Shown here in pieces: positions 29,483 to 43,400 of a stretch of 64,000 nucleotides of DNA (the stretch's first letter is position 1; every line of letters begins with the position of its first letter). The position numbers and the translations under genes are program-made. A model generated the notes under the pieces. It was given only the letters and a program-made list of their open reading frames with translations, had not been told where the DNA came from and did no database searches. Source of the DNA: Rotaria sordida (lineage: Eukaryota; Rotifera; Eurotatoria; Philodinida; Philodinidae). The stretch is from NCBI GenBank assembly GCA_905250125.1, contig CAJNOL010000646.1, positions 51,781-115,780 on the forward strand. Reading direction: 5' to 3'.

Positions 29483-32464
29483 ATGACTACAAATAAACGT
29501 ACATTTTCCTATATGATGAATCCGGTAGATAAATTTCATTAACTTAATTTGAATAATATTTTGTTTTTTATTGTTCTAGACTGTAGGCAAATATCATTAT
29601 GGTCCTGGACATCCAATGAAACCTTATCGTGTTGAATTAACAAATTGTCTTGTATTAGAATATAAAATGCATAAAAAAATGAATGTAAATTATATTTGAA
29701 ATTTTTCTTATTATTTTGTAAAATTATTTCTCTTTTTTTGTTTTCTTCATAGATTTATTGTCCATCGGAAGCTAGTATTCATGATATGACACGTTTTCAT
29801 TCAGAAGATTATGTTGATTTTCTTTCACGTGTTACACCAAATAGTCAAGAATTTCAACGTTTTTATTCAATTTATAATTTAGGCGATGATTGTCCTGTAT
29901 TTACAGGTCTTTTTGATTTTTGTAAACTTTATACAGGTGCTTCATTATTATCAGCAACGAAACTTAATCATAAGGTTTTATATATTTATTCATTATGTTA
30001 ATTGTTTTTTGTTTTTGTTTTTTAATAGCAAAGTGATGTTGCTATTAATTGGGCAGGTGGTCTTCATCATGCGAAAAAATTTGAAGTAGAAAATTAAAAT
30101 AAAACGATTAAAAAATTTCTTGTGTTTTTTAGGCATCAGGATTTTGTTATATTAATGATATTGTCATTGCTATTCTTGAATTACTCAAGTAAATTTTAAA
30201 AAATAAAGAACCAAAAAAAAAACAAGAAAAAATGTTTTTTTTTTTTTCTTTTGTAAATTTTTTAAGATATCATGAACGTGTACTTTATATTGATATTGAT
30301 GTTCATCATGGTGATGGTGTACAAGAAGCATTTTATTTTACTGATCGTGTTATGACTGTATCATTCCATAAATATGGAAATAATTTTTTTCCAGGAACTG
30401 GTTTGTTATATTTTAACAAAAATAATATTTAAAATTAAACAAAGAAAGATTTTTTTTTATAGGTAGTATGTATGAAATTGGAGCAGAAACTGGAAGATAT
30501 TATTCAATTAATGTACCACTTCGTGAGGGTATTACAGATGATGGTTAGTAGATCAACTATATTTTATTCGAAAAATTAACTTTTTGTAATCTAAAGCATT
30601 TTTACAAGAAAACTGCAGTCATTTATTAGAATATTGTAAAAAGATTATTATCAGAATGATCGTGAGTTGCATAACATCGAACAATTTTAATGCTTGAGAA
30701 AACACTATAAGAGATAATTTGAATTGCTTATTGGACTGAACGATTAAGATGTATTCGTGTCTATTACAACTTCTTAAAGATTAATATTTATTGAGATACG
30801 TTGTTATAAGTAAAATATCTGCTGATCAATTTCAAGAGAGTAAGATCGATTACTATTTTTAGTTATATTATTCGACATTAATAATACCCATGTCACTTAA
30901 TATAATTGATAGTACATTCGACCTTGTGTATGTGTGTGTATATGAGAAATGTCATTTAAACGAATAAATCATATTTATTGGTTAAATGAAAATTCCAAAA
31001 ACTTATGTAAGAAATTTTATTTCTATAATTATTCTTAAAGTTCTTATTTTCAAATTAGAAAAGAACTCATAATACTCCACTTCTGTTAGGTAATAATATA
31101 TTACTATTGATTTATCTAAAAATATCCTCGAGCTATGTAGAATTGATGATAGTCAAAGAATTATTTATGGATGAATAAGTATAAACAATCCAAATATTTG
31201 CTTGAAAAATGATGTTTGTCTTTGTATAGTAATAGAAAAAAAGATCTATACAACCAAAGTTTATTCTATCCAAGTTATGCATTATACATAATGATTGTAT
31301 TCTTCATCACTAGAACACATTCATAACTTCCGTAAAACATCTAAAGAAAACCCTTTTTTTTTACTGATCGGATATTTAAAAAAAGTTTCTTTTTTGCTGC
31401 TCTTTATATGCTTCGTAATATCTCTTCTCTGAAAGTTTTTTGAATTTTTCTCATGAGCTCTTCTTCCAAAATATCGAAAAGTAGGTGGAAGCCCTTCTTA
31501 AATCTCCATTAATAATAGTATCTTCAAATGTGCAAATCGCAAGCTAATCAACTATGAAGAACGATATCTCTCTAATGATCAATTTTGTCCTTCTAGGGTT
31601 TATATTACATAGAAATAGATTTTCTATGAACTTTTTTTGGTTTTTAGACTATTATGAACTTGTTTTCAAGCCTGTAATATCTACTGTCATGCAATATTAT
31701 CGTCCGAAATGTATTGTTCTTCAATGTGGTGCTGATTCACTTGGTGGTGATCGACTTGGTTGTTTTAATTTATCTATAAAAGGACATGGAAAATGTGTTT
31801 CATTTGTTATGGAACAAAATTTACCAGTGTAAATATTTATTTCATATTAAAAAAAAAAAGAAACGTTTTTATTAAATTTTCTTTTTCTTTTTTTAGTCTT
31901 GTTGTTGGTGGTGGTGGTTATACAGTTAAAAATGTAGCACGTTGTTGGACATATGAAACATCATTAATACTTAATGAACAACTTTCAAATGATATACCAT
32001 TTCATGGTATGAAAAGATTTATAAAAATAATAAAAAAAATATTTTTGTTTTTTTCTTTAGATTATATTGAATTTTTTGCACCTGATTGTCAATTACATCC
32101 GAATTTATTTAATCCAAAAATTGAAAATGGAAATTCTCGACAGGTATAAAATTTTCATTTTTTTTTTTTTGTTAGTTGAAATTTTCATTTTAATCTTTTT
32201 ATTTATTTTAGTATTTAGAATTAATTGTTCAATTTGTTAATGAAAAATTACGTTTACTTGCTCATGCACCATCTGTACAAATGCATGATGTTCCACCTGA
32301 TCTATTAGATACAGATAATCATATTGGAGGAAAACCGACAAGGCGGTATGAAATAAAAGATTTTGTTTTTTTTTTTTTTTTTAGAATTTTATCGTTTTTA
32401 CTTTAGTGCTGATGCATCAAATGAATTTTATGATGATGATAATGATGTTGATCGAACTGATTAA
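29483..32464 (+). CDS. HDAC3: Histone deacetylase 3 (class I, zinc-dependent)
   Basis: Nuclear deacetylase, catalytic subunit of NCoR/SMRT complexes in animals. Twelve exons: 29483-29524, 29580-29684, 29753-29974, 30029-30085, 30133-30188, 30267-30400, 30463-30543, 31648-31828, 31897-32006, 32061-32143, 32212-32345, 32407-32464 (420 aa; human is 428). The class I core is intact: [20 protein letters not shown] (active-site His pair), [17 protein letters not shown] (Zn-binding Asp and His), [25 protein letters not shown] (second Zn Asp) and [14 protein letters not shown] with its catalytic Tyr. The tail [14 protein letters not shown] matches the HDAC3-specific acidic end, which separates it from HDAC1/2. 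Intron 7 is 1.1 kb; the others are 48-80 nt. Confidence 0.97.
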
Positions 32465-35415
32465 ATATACTTAAATATATCTTCATTTCTTTTTTTCTTT
32501 CTTCTTTGGTGTACTGTGATGTATCGGCTCAGTGTTCAGATAGTTATGAGAAAAGAAAAATTATTATTATATTGTTTTGTCTTCTTATCTTGAATATATG
32601 TTGTTATTATTAATCATGTCGGTTGTTTTTTTTCCTTCTTCTTTTGATTCTTTATTCTAGATGAAAATTTTCTCTTTTTTAAAGACAATTTTACTTCAGG
32701 GTTTGATATTTTACCGACGAAGAATTAAGAAAATGGTTTATCTTATTTGTTAATATATAGTGTTTGTATAGGGCATAAAAAGAAGAAATATCACCAGGAT
32801 AGAATTAGGCTCAGTACCGCATCTTCTAGAAAGAGATGCTTTTTCGATCAATATAGAGCTGCGTAGCTCTATACTTCTATAAATAGTGTGAGATTTTAAG
32901 AAACTGATTAAATGAATTCATGCATTAAATGAAAATTCATTACAAACAGATTAGTTACTTAAACCATTTGGTAGTTGTATGATCTTTTGTTTTTTGAATA
33001 CCTATTGATTTTTATAAATAACTATCCTAATGTTTGAATTCCCATGATAAAGTTTCAATAGTAATAGATTTTATTAAAATCCAATTATTTTAGATATATT
33101 ACAACATTTTCAAAGTATTAAAATTCTTTTGTTTTCCATCTTCTTGCTTACAAAAAAAGAAACAGTAGAAAAAAATAAGTAGCTGAGTTTTTAGTAAATA
33201 ACTATTAAATAGTATTTTATATCTTCAAGAGTCACTCTAGGCTTGATACTCATTTCAGTGAAAAATATTAAAAAAAAACAATAAAATAATTTCGATAAAT
33301 AATCAATAGCTTTCATCAAATTTAATATAGCTATCAAACTGTATTTAGTAGTTTTGTAGATTAAATAGATAGATAGTAAAGAATACAAAATGAAATAAGT
33401 AGTTATGAAAATCTATCAAGTAGTACTAGAAATGTTTAAGTAGTACTGGAGACTACGTGGCTAGAGAATTAAGAATACACAAATGAAATAAGTAGCTTTA
33501 AATTTTTGCCTGTACAAAAATCGTATCACTTTTAAAAATGAGCCATTTTATGGCAAATTTTCCTAAAGATATCGAAAATTTAACATGATTTAGTAATTTA
33601 ATTACGAATTTTTTTGTTTTATGTATATAATTTAATTATGTCATTTAGAAAAAAAAGAAACTTATCTAGATTCATATTCATCATTTTTTACTTAAAAGAA
33701 TGTTAGAATGAATATGAATCGATAAGAGAAACTTGTAATTCGAATATGAGAATAATGAACCTAAAAGATTAATTTGAATGAAGTAGTTATTGAGTAAAAT
33801 TTAATTAAACATGAAACTTAACATTTCTAATATGAATTGATCTCATCAGAGATTCATAATATATATATCTTATATGATAATGATAAAAAGAAATCTTATG
33901 CATCAAGAATTCTTGTCTATCGCAAAATAATTTGTATTTTCTGTTATTCTAGAATGATTATATCAATAAATTTATAATTTATCAAGTAAGTATTTGTTTA
34001 TTTTTCCTATATTTTCAATATTTTAGACAATTATTGATTTATTATTTCAACTAGAAAAAAAAGATGCCAGTAATAGTTTTAATTAGAAAATCTCTTGTAA
34101 AATAATTCTTATCATGAAGAATATTTAAAAATCGTAGTTGAAAAACTATCATCACCATATATTGTCTATCTACTATACACTAAAAAATCAATCTGCTTTT
34201 TTTTTATCGACAAATAAATCTTTCAAATTTCCAGATCTCTTTCATTGATCAATACATTTCCTGAAGGAGTATGTGTAAATGTCAGGAAATTATTACTATC
34301 CATTGACGTATCAAGAATAGGTCTATTGAAAAAAGAAATAATAGAGCATATAATTATGATGGAAGAATAAATGATAACAAAAAAGAAAACTAATGTCTGT
34401 CATTCTTTACCAAGAGATATTTCCGTGAAAAAGGACAAAACCTTGAATAAATGATGTGTTATCAATAATAGTAAGCGGAAAAAAAAAGAACCAATATTTC
34501 GATTAATATTTTTAAGTATAAGGAATTAATAGAAGATTAAGATTGTCTAAAAAACAAAAAACAAAAGATAGAAATTTATCAATCATTCTATTGCCAAAGA
34601 GAAAAAAAAACGAATATTTAATTGTTTTAGTTACTAGATATTTCGAAGAAACATTACAAAAACAAAAATCTTCTATAAAATATGTTATTAATTTCATATT
34701 TGAAATGACAGTCTCATTGAGAAAATATTTTTTATAATCGAAAACCTTCATGAATAATATATATATTACTAGTCGATTACATTCTGTTTTTTCTTCATTA
34801 GTATTCGAGTATTTATTTAAGTTGAAAATGGTTTTTTCTTTAATATTATGCTTAAGATTGAGTATAGAGTTATGATATTTAAAATGAATGTTAATTACTC
34901 TATTCCATCGTACACATTTATATATAAATCAATAGCAGAATATGTTGTACTATAACGAAAAAAAAAACACATAACTTCATGATCGCTATTTGAATAGAAC
35001 ATAAGAAAAAGACGACGATTTAAATCATTATTTGATTGTTTGAAAGTAGATTGACTAGTTATTAGCAATAAATTGAGAATCATATGTAAAAAAAGGTAAT
35101 TGTTTTTAATATTTGTTTTGATATAGAAGTATAATTGTATCATGTTTTTTTTAATGATTAACGAAAGCCTTTTCTTTGCTTTAAAGAAAATAGCTTCCCA
35201 AAAAACAAAAACCAAAAGAAAGAACGTTTTGTGTTAAAAGAAGAAAGAAAAAAAAATTAAAATAGCTTTTTCTCTATTCTTTTTTTTTTTATTTTCATTC
35301 ACAGAAAACTATCGATGCTATTCATTGTGAGCTGTTTATGATAAAATCACAATGAATTAAAATAAAATGATTTTTTCAAAGTGCACATGCATCAAATAAT
35401 TGATTATCGATCTTC
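32465..35415. other. Gene-free AT-rich intergenic region
   Basis: No gene seen in 2.95 kb. A short perfect hairpin TATAGAGCT-GCGT-AGCTCTATA lies at about 32860-32881. Open frames at 33191-33388, 34512-34751 and 34895-35215 are AT-driven and show no domain. Confidence 0.5.
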
Positions 35416-38066
35416 ATGTTTCAAAATAGACGTACTGTCTTTCTGTTTATTTGTTCAATTGTTTTTGTTCAAGCACTTTATTATATTGCTACATTACAAA
35501 TTAAAAAAAGTCAACCACCTATTATACATACTTCATCTATATTAATATCAACATCACTTTATAATAAATCGTCAGATAAACATCTACCCTCCGTCCGACA
35601 AACACAAACGCGTCTAAATGCTTCAAATTCAACAGAAGTAAGTCAATTATAATTAATATACAATTTCTCTGTTAGCTGTAAGACATGAAAAAAAAATATA
35701 AGAGAAATACAATTATGCAACATAAACAACACACAAAATGAGTGATAATAATAATAGATTTCTTTTTTGTTTTAAGAAGACTAATTACACTGTCGGTTTC
35801 AAATCAGTGAATATATCACATAATCTCACAATAAATAACTCAAGTCTCAATATACCGCTTAATCTTACTACTACTTCTACTGCTACTACTACTACTACTA
35901 CCATTAAAACAACAACTCTATCAACAATATTAATCCCATTTTTAAATGCATCACTATATTCATCTTTTAATTTTACTAAACCATCTGTAGATATTTATAA
36001 TTCTCTACCAATTTGTAATTTTTCCATATTAAATAATGATACATCAGTATATAAAGTAATTATTAGTCAAACACTTCATTCATATGATATTATTGAACAA
36101 CGTTATGGAAAAAATTTATATCCAGGTGGACATTATATTCCACAAGAATGTCGAACAGAACAACGTTTAGCTCTTATTATATGTTATCGTAATCGTGAAC
36201 AACATTTAAAAATGTTTCTTGATAATATTCATCCATTTTTACAAAAACAACAACTTGATTATACAATATTTATTATTAATCAAAATGGAAATGATCAATT
36301 TAATCGTGCTGCTTTATTTAATGTTGGTTATTTAGAAGCTATGAAATTATATCCATATGATTGTTTTATTTTTCATGATGTTGATCTTTTACCAGAAGAT
36401 TTAAGAAATATTTATAAATGTGGAGATCAACCAAGACATATGTATGTTTTAAGAACAAGATTTCTATTTATATATGTATATATATATATATAGGTTGACA
36501 ACTTATTTTCCTAGACTATTTTCTATTCTACATCATCGAGCATAATAAATCTTATTTTCATCATATTGAATAGACCTTTCAGTTTTATTCAATCTCATTT
36601 ATACAAGTATTCGAAGGTCTATCGATTCATATTTTCACATTAACTTGACATAATGAATACTAAAGAATAAATAATGATTACAATTTTTTCTTTTTTACTA
36701 GAAAATTTTTAGTTTGTGTCTTATTCGACTAATTTAATTTCTAAAACATTCTATATTCAATCTATATTAGAGATATGCGAGAACATGAGAGAGAAAAATT
36801 GTCGAGATTACAAGAAAAAAAAGATTCTCCTAACCGAAATTAAAGATCATAGTTAAATATTCTCTAGTTTTAAGCGGATTATCTTATAAATCAGAAGAAC
36901 ATAATTCAAGAGAGATGACTCGAACAAAAAAAAAATGCTAGTCATTCACTAAATAAACCAAAAAAAAAAGACCGAGTACTGAAAGATTTCTTTTGTAGAT
37001 GTGGTACAAAAAAATTCTCAAATAATTTTCTCTAGACCGGAACCAAATTAGATTTACCGAGACCACTAGAAGAAAAGTTACTGGAACCGAGACTACTCGA
37101 AAAGAAGTTACCGGGACTAGGACCTTGAGAAAAGAATCTATCGGGACTAGTAGAAGAGAAGTTACTAGGGCCGGAAGCATTAAAAAGAAAACTACCGGAA
37201 TCGGAACTACTAGAAATGAAATTACCGGGTTCATTGAAGAAGAAGCTATGGGAATCGGCACCATTAGAAAAGAAGCTACTGGGACTGGGACCTTGAGAAA
37301 AGAATCTATTGGGATCACTAGAAAAGAAATTGCCGGGATTGAAACGAAAAAAAAAGCACATTCTCGCATATGTCAAATTTACATTGATACTTTCACCATA
37401 AATCACATCTAGCTGCCTTCTTTTTTGATACTTCTAGCGGCATCTCTTTCTTGCAAGTTAATTACGCAAGAATTGTTTAACACTGATGTCAAATAATTTC
37501 GCATCTTTTCAGCTTTTTGTTTTTTTGATGGTCACTTTTTCTTGTAATATTTTTCTACATAACATTAACTTGTTTTTTTAAAATTTATTTTTTTTTTACC
37601 TTGATTTAATTAAAATTTGATTTAAATTTTTAGGTCTGTAGCTGTTGATAAATTTAATTATAAATTACTTTATTCAACATTATTTGGTGGTGTAACAGCA
37701 TTTAGTTTATCAGATTTTGTTGGTACACATGGTTATCCAACAGTTTATTGGGGATGGGGTGGTGAAGATGATGATATGTATTTACGTGTTGTTAAAAAAC
37801 TAAAAAAATCCATAACACGTTATCCGATGGAAATTGCTCGATATAAAATGGTTCGTACACATGATCATACATCAGGTAAAGCAAATCCACATCGTCATAC
37901 AATATTATATTCAAAATATGATTATAATCTTGATGGTATAAATGCAACAAATTATACATTGCATAATATAGAATTTTATAAATTATTTACGTTAATTAAT
38001 GTAACATTAACTGAAGAACCATTTGAACATATACGTGCACGTTTACATATAAAAAAGAAAAAATGA
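35416..38066 (+). CDS. Beta-1,4-galactosyltransferase family (GT7), type II Golgi enzyme
   Basis: Transfers Gal (or GalNAc in some invertebrate members) from UDP-sugar to terminal GlcNAc. Exons 35416-35637, 35777-36441, 37634-38066 (439 aa). There is a short cytosolic tail, then a signal-anchor helix at about residues 9-26 (FLFICSIVFVQALYYIA), then a Ser/Thr/Asn-rich stem with a (ACT)n-encoded Thr run and several N-glycosylation sequons. The catalytic domain has RLALIICYRNREQHL, FNVGYLEAMK, FHDVDLLPED (the DVD metal motif), RHMSVAVDKFNYKL, FGGVTAFS and GWGGEDDDMYLRV. Near the C terminus are RYKMVRTHDHTSGKANPHR and YKLFTLINV. This is a complete family layout. The subfamily (B4GALT1-7) is not decided here. 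The 1,192-nt intron 2 holds a minisatellite. Confidence 0.92.
37019..37350. repeat. About 30-bp-period degenerate minisatellite in B4GALT intron 2
   Basis: Roughly ten units of the type ACTAGAAAAGAAGTTACCGG followed by GACCGGA. Because the period is near 30 bp, several frames are open and encode 10-residue periodic peptides (for example repeating GTxRKExTG on the plus strand). They are not genes. A single inverted, diverged copy sits at about 1185-1296. Confidence 0.75.
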
Positions 38067-38417
38067 AATGATGCAATTATTTTACTTTTATGAGAATAAA
38101 TTTATCTCATTATATTATCTGTGATGATACAAATAATAATGGATTTATTGTTTTTTTTTGTTTTCTATCTAATTGTTATAAGAGAAAAAGAAAAACAAAA
38201 TTAAAATATATAAGAATGAATCATTTAGTCATTATGTGTTTTATGGATGAATGAACTTTTTGACTTTCTTTTTTTTTTTTTTTCTTTGTTTGTTTTTATA
38301 TATATTTCTTCTTTATTTGTTATATATTTAATCGATGATAAATATAAGAAAAAAAAAACCTAATGACAATATAAAAATAGAAATAAAATTTTAGTATTTT
38401 ATAGATAAATATTCATC

Positions 38418-40283
38418 ATGTCGTATATGTTACCACATTTACATAATGGCTGGCAAGTTGATCAAGCCATTCTATCGGAAGAAGATAAAGTTGTTGTTAT
38501 TCGTTTTGGACATGATTGGGATCCAACATGTATGAAAATGGATGAAGTTTTATATAAAGTTGCAGAAAAAATAAAAAATTTTACTGTTATTTATTTGGTT
38601 GATATTACGGAAACACCAGATTTTAATAAAATGTAAGTTTAAATATATTCATTAGACGTAGTTACATTTTGTTTATGTTTTATTTAAATCAATATCTTCA
38701 GAACTTAGTGAATTAGATCATTGGACTATATCAATATTGGACAAAAAAAAGAATAGAAATTGAACGAAAGAATCCGATCTAAGCGGGTAGGTTCGAACTA
38801 AGAGGAGACCATCTCTAGTCTATTTCTAAGGATGAAAAGTTTACAAATTGATGTTACTTGAAGACAAAATTTGCCGTTAATAGAACTCCTTTTTTTGTTG
38901 CTATAGAAGATGAAACGCTGGAGTATCTACAACATACGAATAGAAGAAAATTATTAATTCAGAATTTCTCTTGAAATAATCTCATGTGGGAACCTCTTCA
39001 AATGTTAAATCACTTTTCGACCGAGGCGATATTTTGAGCTTTCGTTCTTGAGATATCGAAATTTTATTAGGTTAGCTCCGATCCTTCTCGGATCACGTGA
39101 AAATCGAGTTTCGACTTCAAACTTTGCACGAACAAAGTTCTCAATGAGGTTAGATTATTGAGCGAGATATAACTTGTTCTAATATCTCCTATCATGAGCT
39201 ATTCCAATATTCGAAATTCTTTCATGTGTAAAAGCAAATTTTATTCTACTAATCTTATTAAAAACCTTTTCATACAAAATTTGAAGTTGAAAATAGATAT
39301 TTCAAGGACAAAGACCCAGATAACCAGTCCATTCTAGACTTTTATTACTCATCAAATGAACATCGTCTCGGTCGAAAAATGATTTGACATATGGAGATGT
39401 TTTCTTGTCATTACTAAATCATTACAGATTAAAGTTTTGAATAGATTTTTACCCAGAGTGGAAGCCGAGAAGGTCGACATCTCTCCAAAGATCGAGTTAG
39501 ACCTTTTTTTTTTCGAATTATGATCTTTTTACTGAATTTTTAGCATAGTGCAGAATATTACGAAAAACAAAAAGTAATAAAAAGTTTCAGCTCAGATGAA
39601 TGCTTCTTCTATAAGATAACATGTTTGCAAAAAAACAACTTTCTCACAAAAGCTTCTGGAAAAGTTTATTTTATTAGGTATTTCTATCTTAACAATAAAA
39701 CTCATTCGTTTGAACTGAAACTTTCAAAATATAAGAAGTACCATGAAATTTACTATTGAAGAAAAATTTCAGATGGATTTTGTCGTAATGTTCTGCACTT
39801 TGTTGAAAATTTAATTTAAACGACTATAACTCGAGGAGAAAGGCCTAAGGAAACAAACCTTCTTAAAGTTTGCATTGAAACCAAGCGTCCTATTTAAGAG
39901 CAAAATACGAGTTCAAATAAAGAGTAATCATTTGGAGAGATTCTCTTATAAGTTTAAATAGAAACTGTCAAGTTAAGACAAGTATAACAAAGATGAAATG
40001 ACTTCTTTTTCTCTTGTTATTTTCAATTAAATGATATTTCACTTAATTCATTTACTTTTTGTTTTCTAGGTATGAATTATATGATCCATGTACGGTTATG
40101 TTTTTCTATCGTAATAAACATATTATGATCGATCTTGGTACAGGCAATAACAATAAAATAAGTTGGGCTTTAGAAGATACACAAGAATTTATTGATATTG
40201 TTGAAACTGTTTATCGTGGCGCTCGTAAAGGTCGTGGTTTGGTTATTTCACCAAAAGATTATTCTACAAAATATCGTTATTAG
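38418..40283 (+). CDS. TXNL4A: TXNL4A / DIM1, U5 snRNP thioredoxin-like protein
   Basis: Component of the U4/U6.U5 tri-snRNP, required for pre-mRNA splicing. Exons 38418-38632 and 40070-40283 give 142 aa, exactly the family length. The start MSYMLPHLHNGWQVDQAILS, the segment VVIRFGHDWDPTCMKMDEVL, and the end RGARKGRGLVISPKDYSTKY plus RY are nearly invariant across eukaryotes. The intron is 1,437 nt, unusually long here, and is occupied by two foldback elements (38982-39412 and about 39480-39860). Only 119 bp separate its stop from the PUS10 start on the same strand. Confidence 0.97.
38982..39412. repeat. Foldback element in the TXNL4A intron, family A
   Basis: The left arm around 38985-39160 (AAATCACTTTTCGACCGAGG, then GAGTTTCGACTTCAAACTTT) pairs with the right arm about 39240-39405 (AAATTTGAAGTTGAAAATAG, then CTCGGTCGAAAAATGATTT). 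The inner motif links it to the family at 3190, 42947, 47825 and 61706. Confidence 0.65.
39480..39860. repeat. Second foldback element in the TXNL4A intron
   Basis: AGCATAGTGCAGAATATTAC (about 39542) pairs with GTAATGTTCTGCACTTTGTT (about 39785). Flanking text also pairs in part (GATCGAGTT against AACTCGAGG), giving arms of roughly 100-150 bp. Confidence 0.55.
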
Positions 40284-40402
40284 TCTCTATCTGTCTGTTT
40301 CTTATTTCTTTTTTGTAATAAAATAAACTTGATTTGTCTTTGTGAACATATATATAAATATATATATATATATTCATTTGTCAATGCTTGATTAAATGAA
40401 TT

Positions 40403-43400
40403 ATGGATTTGAAAAAAAAAACTCGACAACTGTTTGTAGATATGACAACAGATCAAATGATAACAACTAATGCTTATCGATTGTTTATAAATCGTTTATG
40501 TCAATCTTGTCCTTTAAAAAATCATTGTTGTTTGCTAAACAAATTTATTGAAGAACAGGTAGATTTTTTGTTTTTCCTCGTATAAAAATAAGAATAAAGA
40601 AATCGAATGATTATATTCTTTAAATAATCTTTGAAGACAAAAAAAAAAAAAAAAAGAAAAAGGACTTCTTATTTTGTTATTATAGGAAAGAATATCACTT
40701 GAATCGACTTCACTTAATCGTTCTGATATACAAACAATAGATAAGAATCTTAATGTTTCATCTCTTCAACATTGTTTTCTATGTCTTGATATTTTACATC
40801 GTTATACTTCCGATGAATTTATTCAACAAGTAAGATTTGTATTGTTTGTTTTTTTTAAATTTATATATTTGTTTATTAAATTAAAGATTAAACAAGTTGC
40901 TCAATTAACAACAATTGATTTTCAAACATTTTGTTGTAATCTTTCTTTACCAATGAATTTATTTATTCGACATGTAAATTAAAAAAATTAATTTCCTGTA
41001 TAGTCTTTCCAAAAGTTCGAACAAAACGTAAATAATTCCTCGGACAATTCTCTAGGGATATAAATATATTTCAGTTCGATCACATATTCATTAAGAGTAA
41101 TCCGCCGCTTTTCGGATTTTCTGAAGAAAAACGCATCAGAGAAATTTGAAGTTTTCAGGACAGATAGATCTTGACGAGTAGAACAAAAGTTGTCATAGAC
41201 TCAAAATTTCCATTCTCAAGGAACGAGAATGCATCTCATACTGGATTTTCTAGCAGTTTCCAAATGCACCGAGCTGTTTATACATTTATGCTTACTTTTC
41301 TATTTGAGATTGTTATACGATTTTCGTTTCTAGGAACGCGCAATGCGAAAGTGGCTTCATCTTGAACAGTGTACAGTATATGTGATACATTGAAGAAGCA
41401 GTGGCATTTCTGTACCATTTTCATAAAAAAGTTGCTTTGAGAAACATGGGATTTGCTATTTCCGTTATGTAAACTTGATTTTCTAACGTTTAAAGACAAT
41501 TTTTGTACTCAGTAGATGGATACTACTTCAGACTATACAATGTCCATAAAAAAAAGAAAAGCTTTGGCTCATCAATGCTAGCTTATTTAAATTTGATCAT
41601 GAGTAAAAATCTCTTTTAGTTCTGACTTCTTTCAATGCTTTGAATCGTTGAGAAGTTATTTACAAGTCCTTTTTTTTTCGTTCGGACTTTTGGAACATTC
41701 TCTATATCAATTAAAATATTTTTATAGACATATTTACTAAAGTTTTTAACAAAATTTATTGGCGAATGTAATGAAAAAGATTTGCCTATTATTAAAGATC
41801 AATGGCGAAATCTAATGATTGATCGATTAGAAGAAGAACTTAAACGACCATATGAAATTGATGTATTAAAAACAAAAAAATAATAAAATTATTATCTTTT
41901 AAATTTTATTCATTATTTTAGAGTCCTTTCGAAATTAATATAACATTTGAATTTAATAAAGAAAATGAAGAACTTAATTTTTTGTAAGTTAATTATTTTA
42001 AAGAATTTAAATTAAAGAAAATACTGAATATTTTCTTTGTTGTTGTTTCTTTTTTTAAGAAGAAAATTTCGTTATGCTGATAATCCTAAATTACAAGTAA
42101 GATGTTGTTTAATTAAATTATATGACCATTGTTTATTTTTTTTATCAGTACCAATAAGAATAGCATCACTTGTACAATAGAGATTTTTTTGATATTGAAG
42201 TTGATTTAATGTTGTTAAAATAGTCCATTGATTTGTATAAATATTATATCTGGAAAATAGAAATATAAGAGAAATTTTGTTAATATACAAAATCAAAATA
42301 ATTAATTAGAAATATGATTAAGAAGCTATTATATGAATAATTTAGAATGTAACGATACAAATAAGATTAAACTTTTAGCTATAGTAAATTGGAGTATCTA
42401 ATTTTAGCAAATCAAGATTCCTCATTTTTGAAAACATAGAGATAGAATAATTCCAGTGTTTTATCCAGCGCAATGGTCGAAGAGGAAGTCTTGTCTTGTG
42501 CCTTTTATACCACATGCCATGTGTCCGTCTGCCTCTAAAAATAGATATTCGCTTCCGTGGATTTTGAAAGTCCATCCGGATGAGAAAATCTAGATACTAT
42601 ACTATTTAATGTCCTTGTCGAATCTCAGTCATTGTTAAACAGTTATAGCCATGATGGTTTAATAATTGCTTGGCTTATAGCCTCAAATCTATTCGGTAGC
42701 ATGTTGACTACATGGTCATTTACATTAGCCTTTGCTATGAATGTTCATGAAAACAATTTTGAACTAATGACGGAAGTTTCCTAACTGATCAATCACTTTT
42801 GAATCGTGACTATGCAGACGCTAATAAATTATGAATATTCTAAAAAAGAGTTCGAACTCTAAGCTTATTGCTGCTGATATAATGCATTTTTACAACATTT
42901 TTTAATATAATGCCGTGGCTGCCTTTACTTACAATAAGAAAAATGTTTTTCGAATTTCGATTTGAAACTTTGCACAGAGGCAAACCTCAACGAGAATAGT
43001 TGATTGTGAAAATCAACACTTTTACGATAAACTATTCTCATCAAAGCCTATCTCTATGTAAAGTTTCGAATCAAAATTCGAAAGCCGTTTTTTCTAGAAT
43101 ATCTGAGAGAACCAAAATTCATATGTCATTAGGGTCTGTATGATATTCATAATCTCAACTTGAAGTGCTAAATCAATTGAAGAATCTTTCCTTGTTCGCT
43201 ATCTTTTTCTTCCAAACTTCATCTAGCATCAATTTCGTCTCTAAACTAATATCCTACATACAAAGTAGTTGAAAGCTTACTGTTCAATTGAAATAACATT
43301 AATACTTGTCATTATTTTATATTTATCATAAATATATTGTAATCCACCAATTGTATAAATCATATCGGAATAATAAGTTACAATCGGTTGTCCTCTTGCT

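Noticed and set aside
36938-37412. Three long frames with periodic Ser/Pro/Phe or Gly/Thr/Arg/Lys peptides
   Set aside because: They are produced by the 30-bp-period minisatellite in a B4GALT intron and exist in several frames at once.
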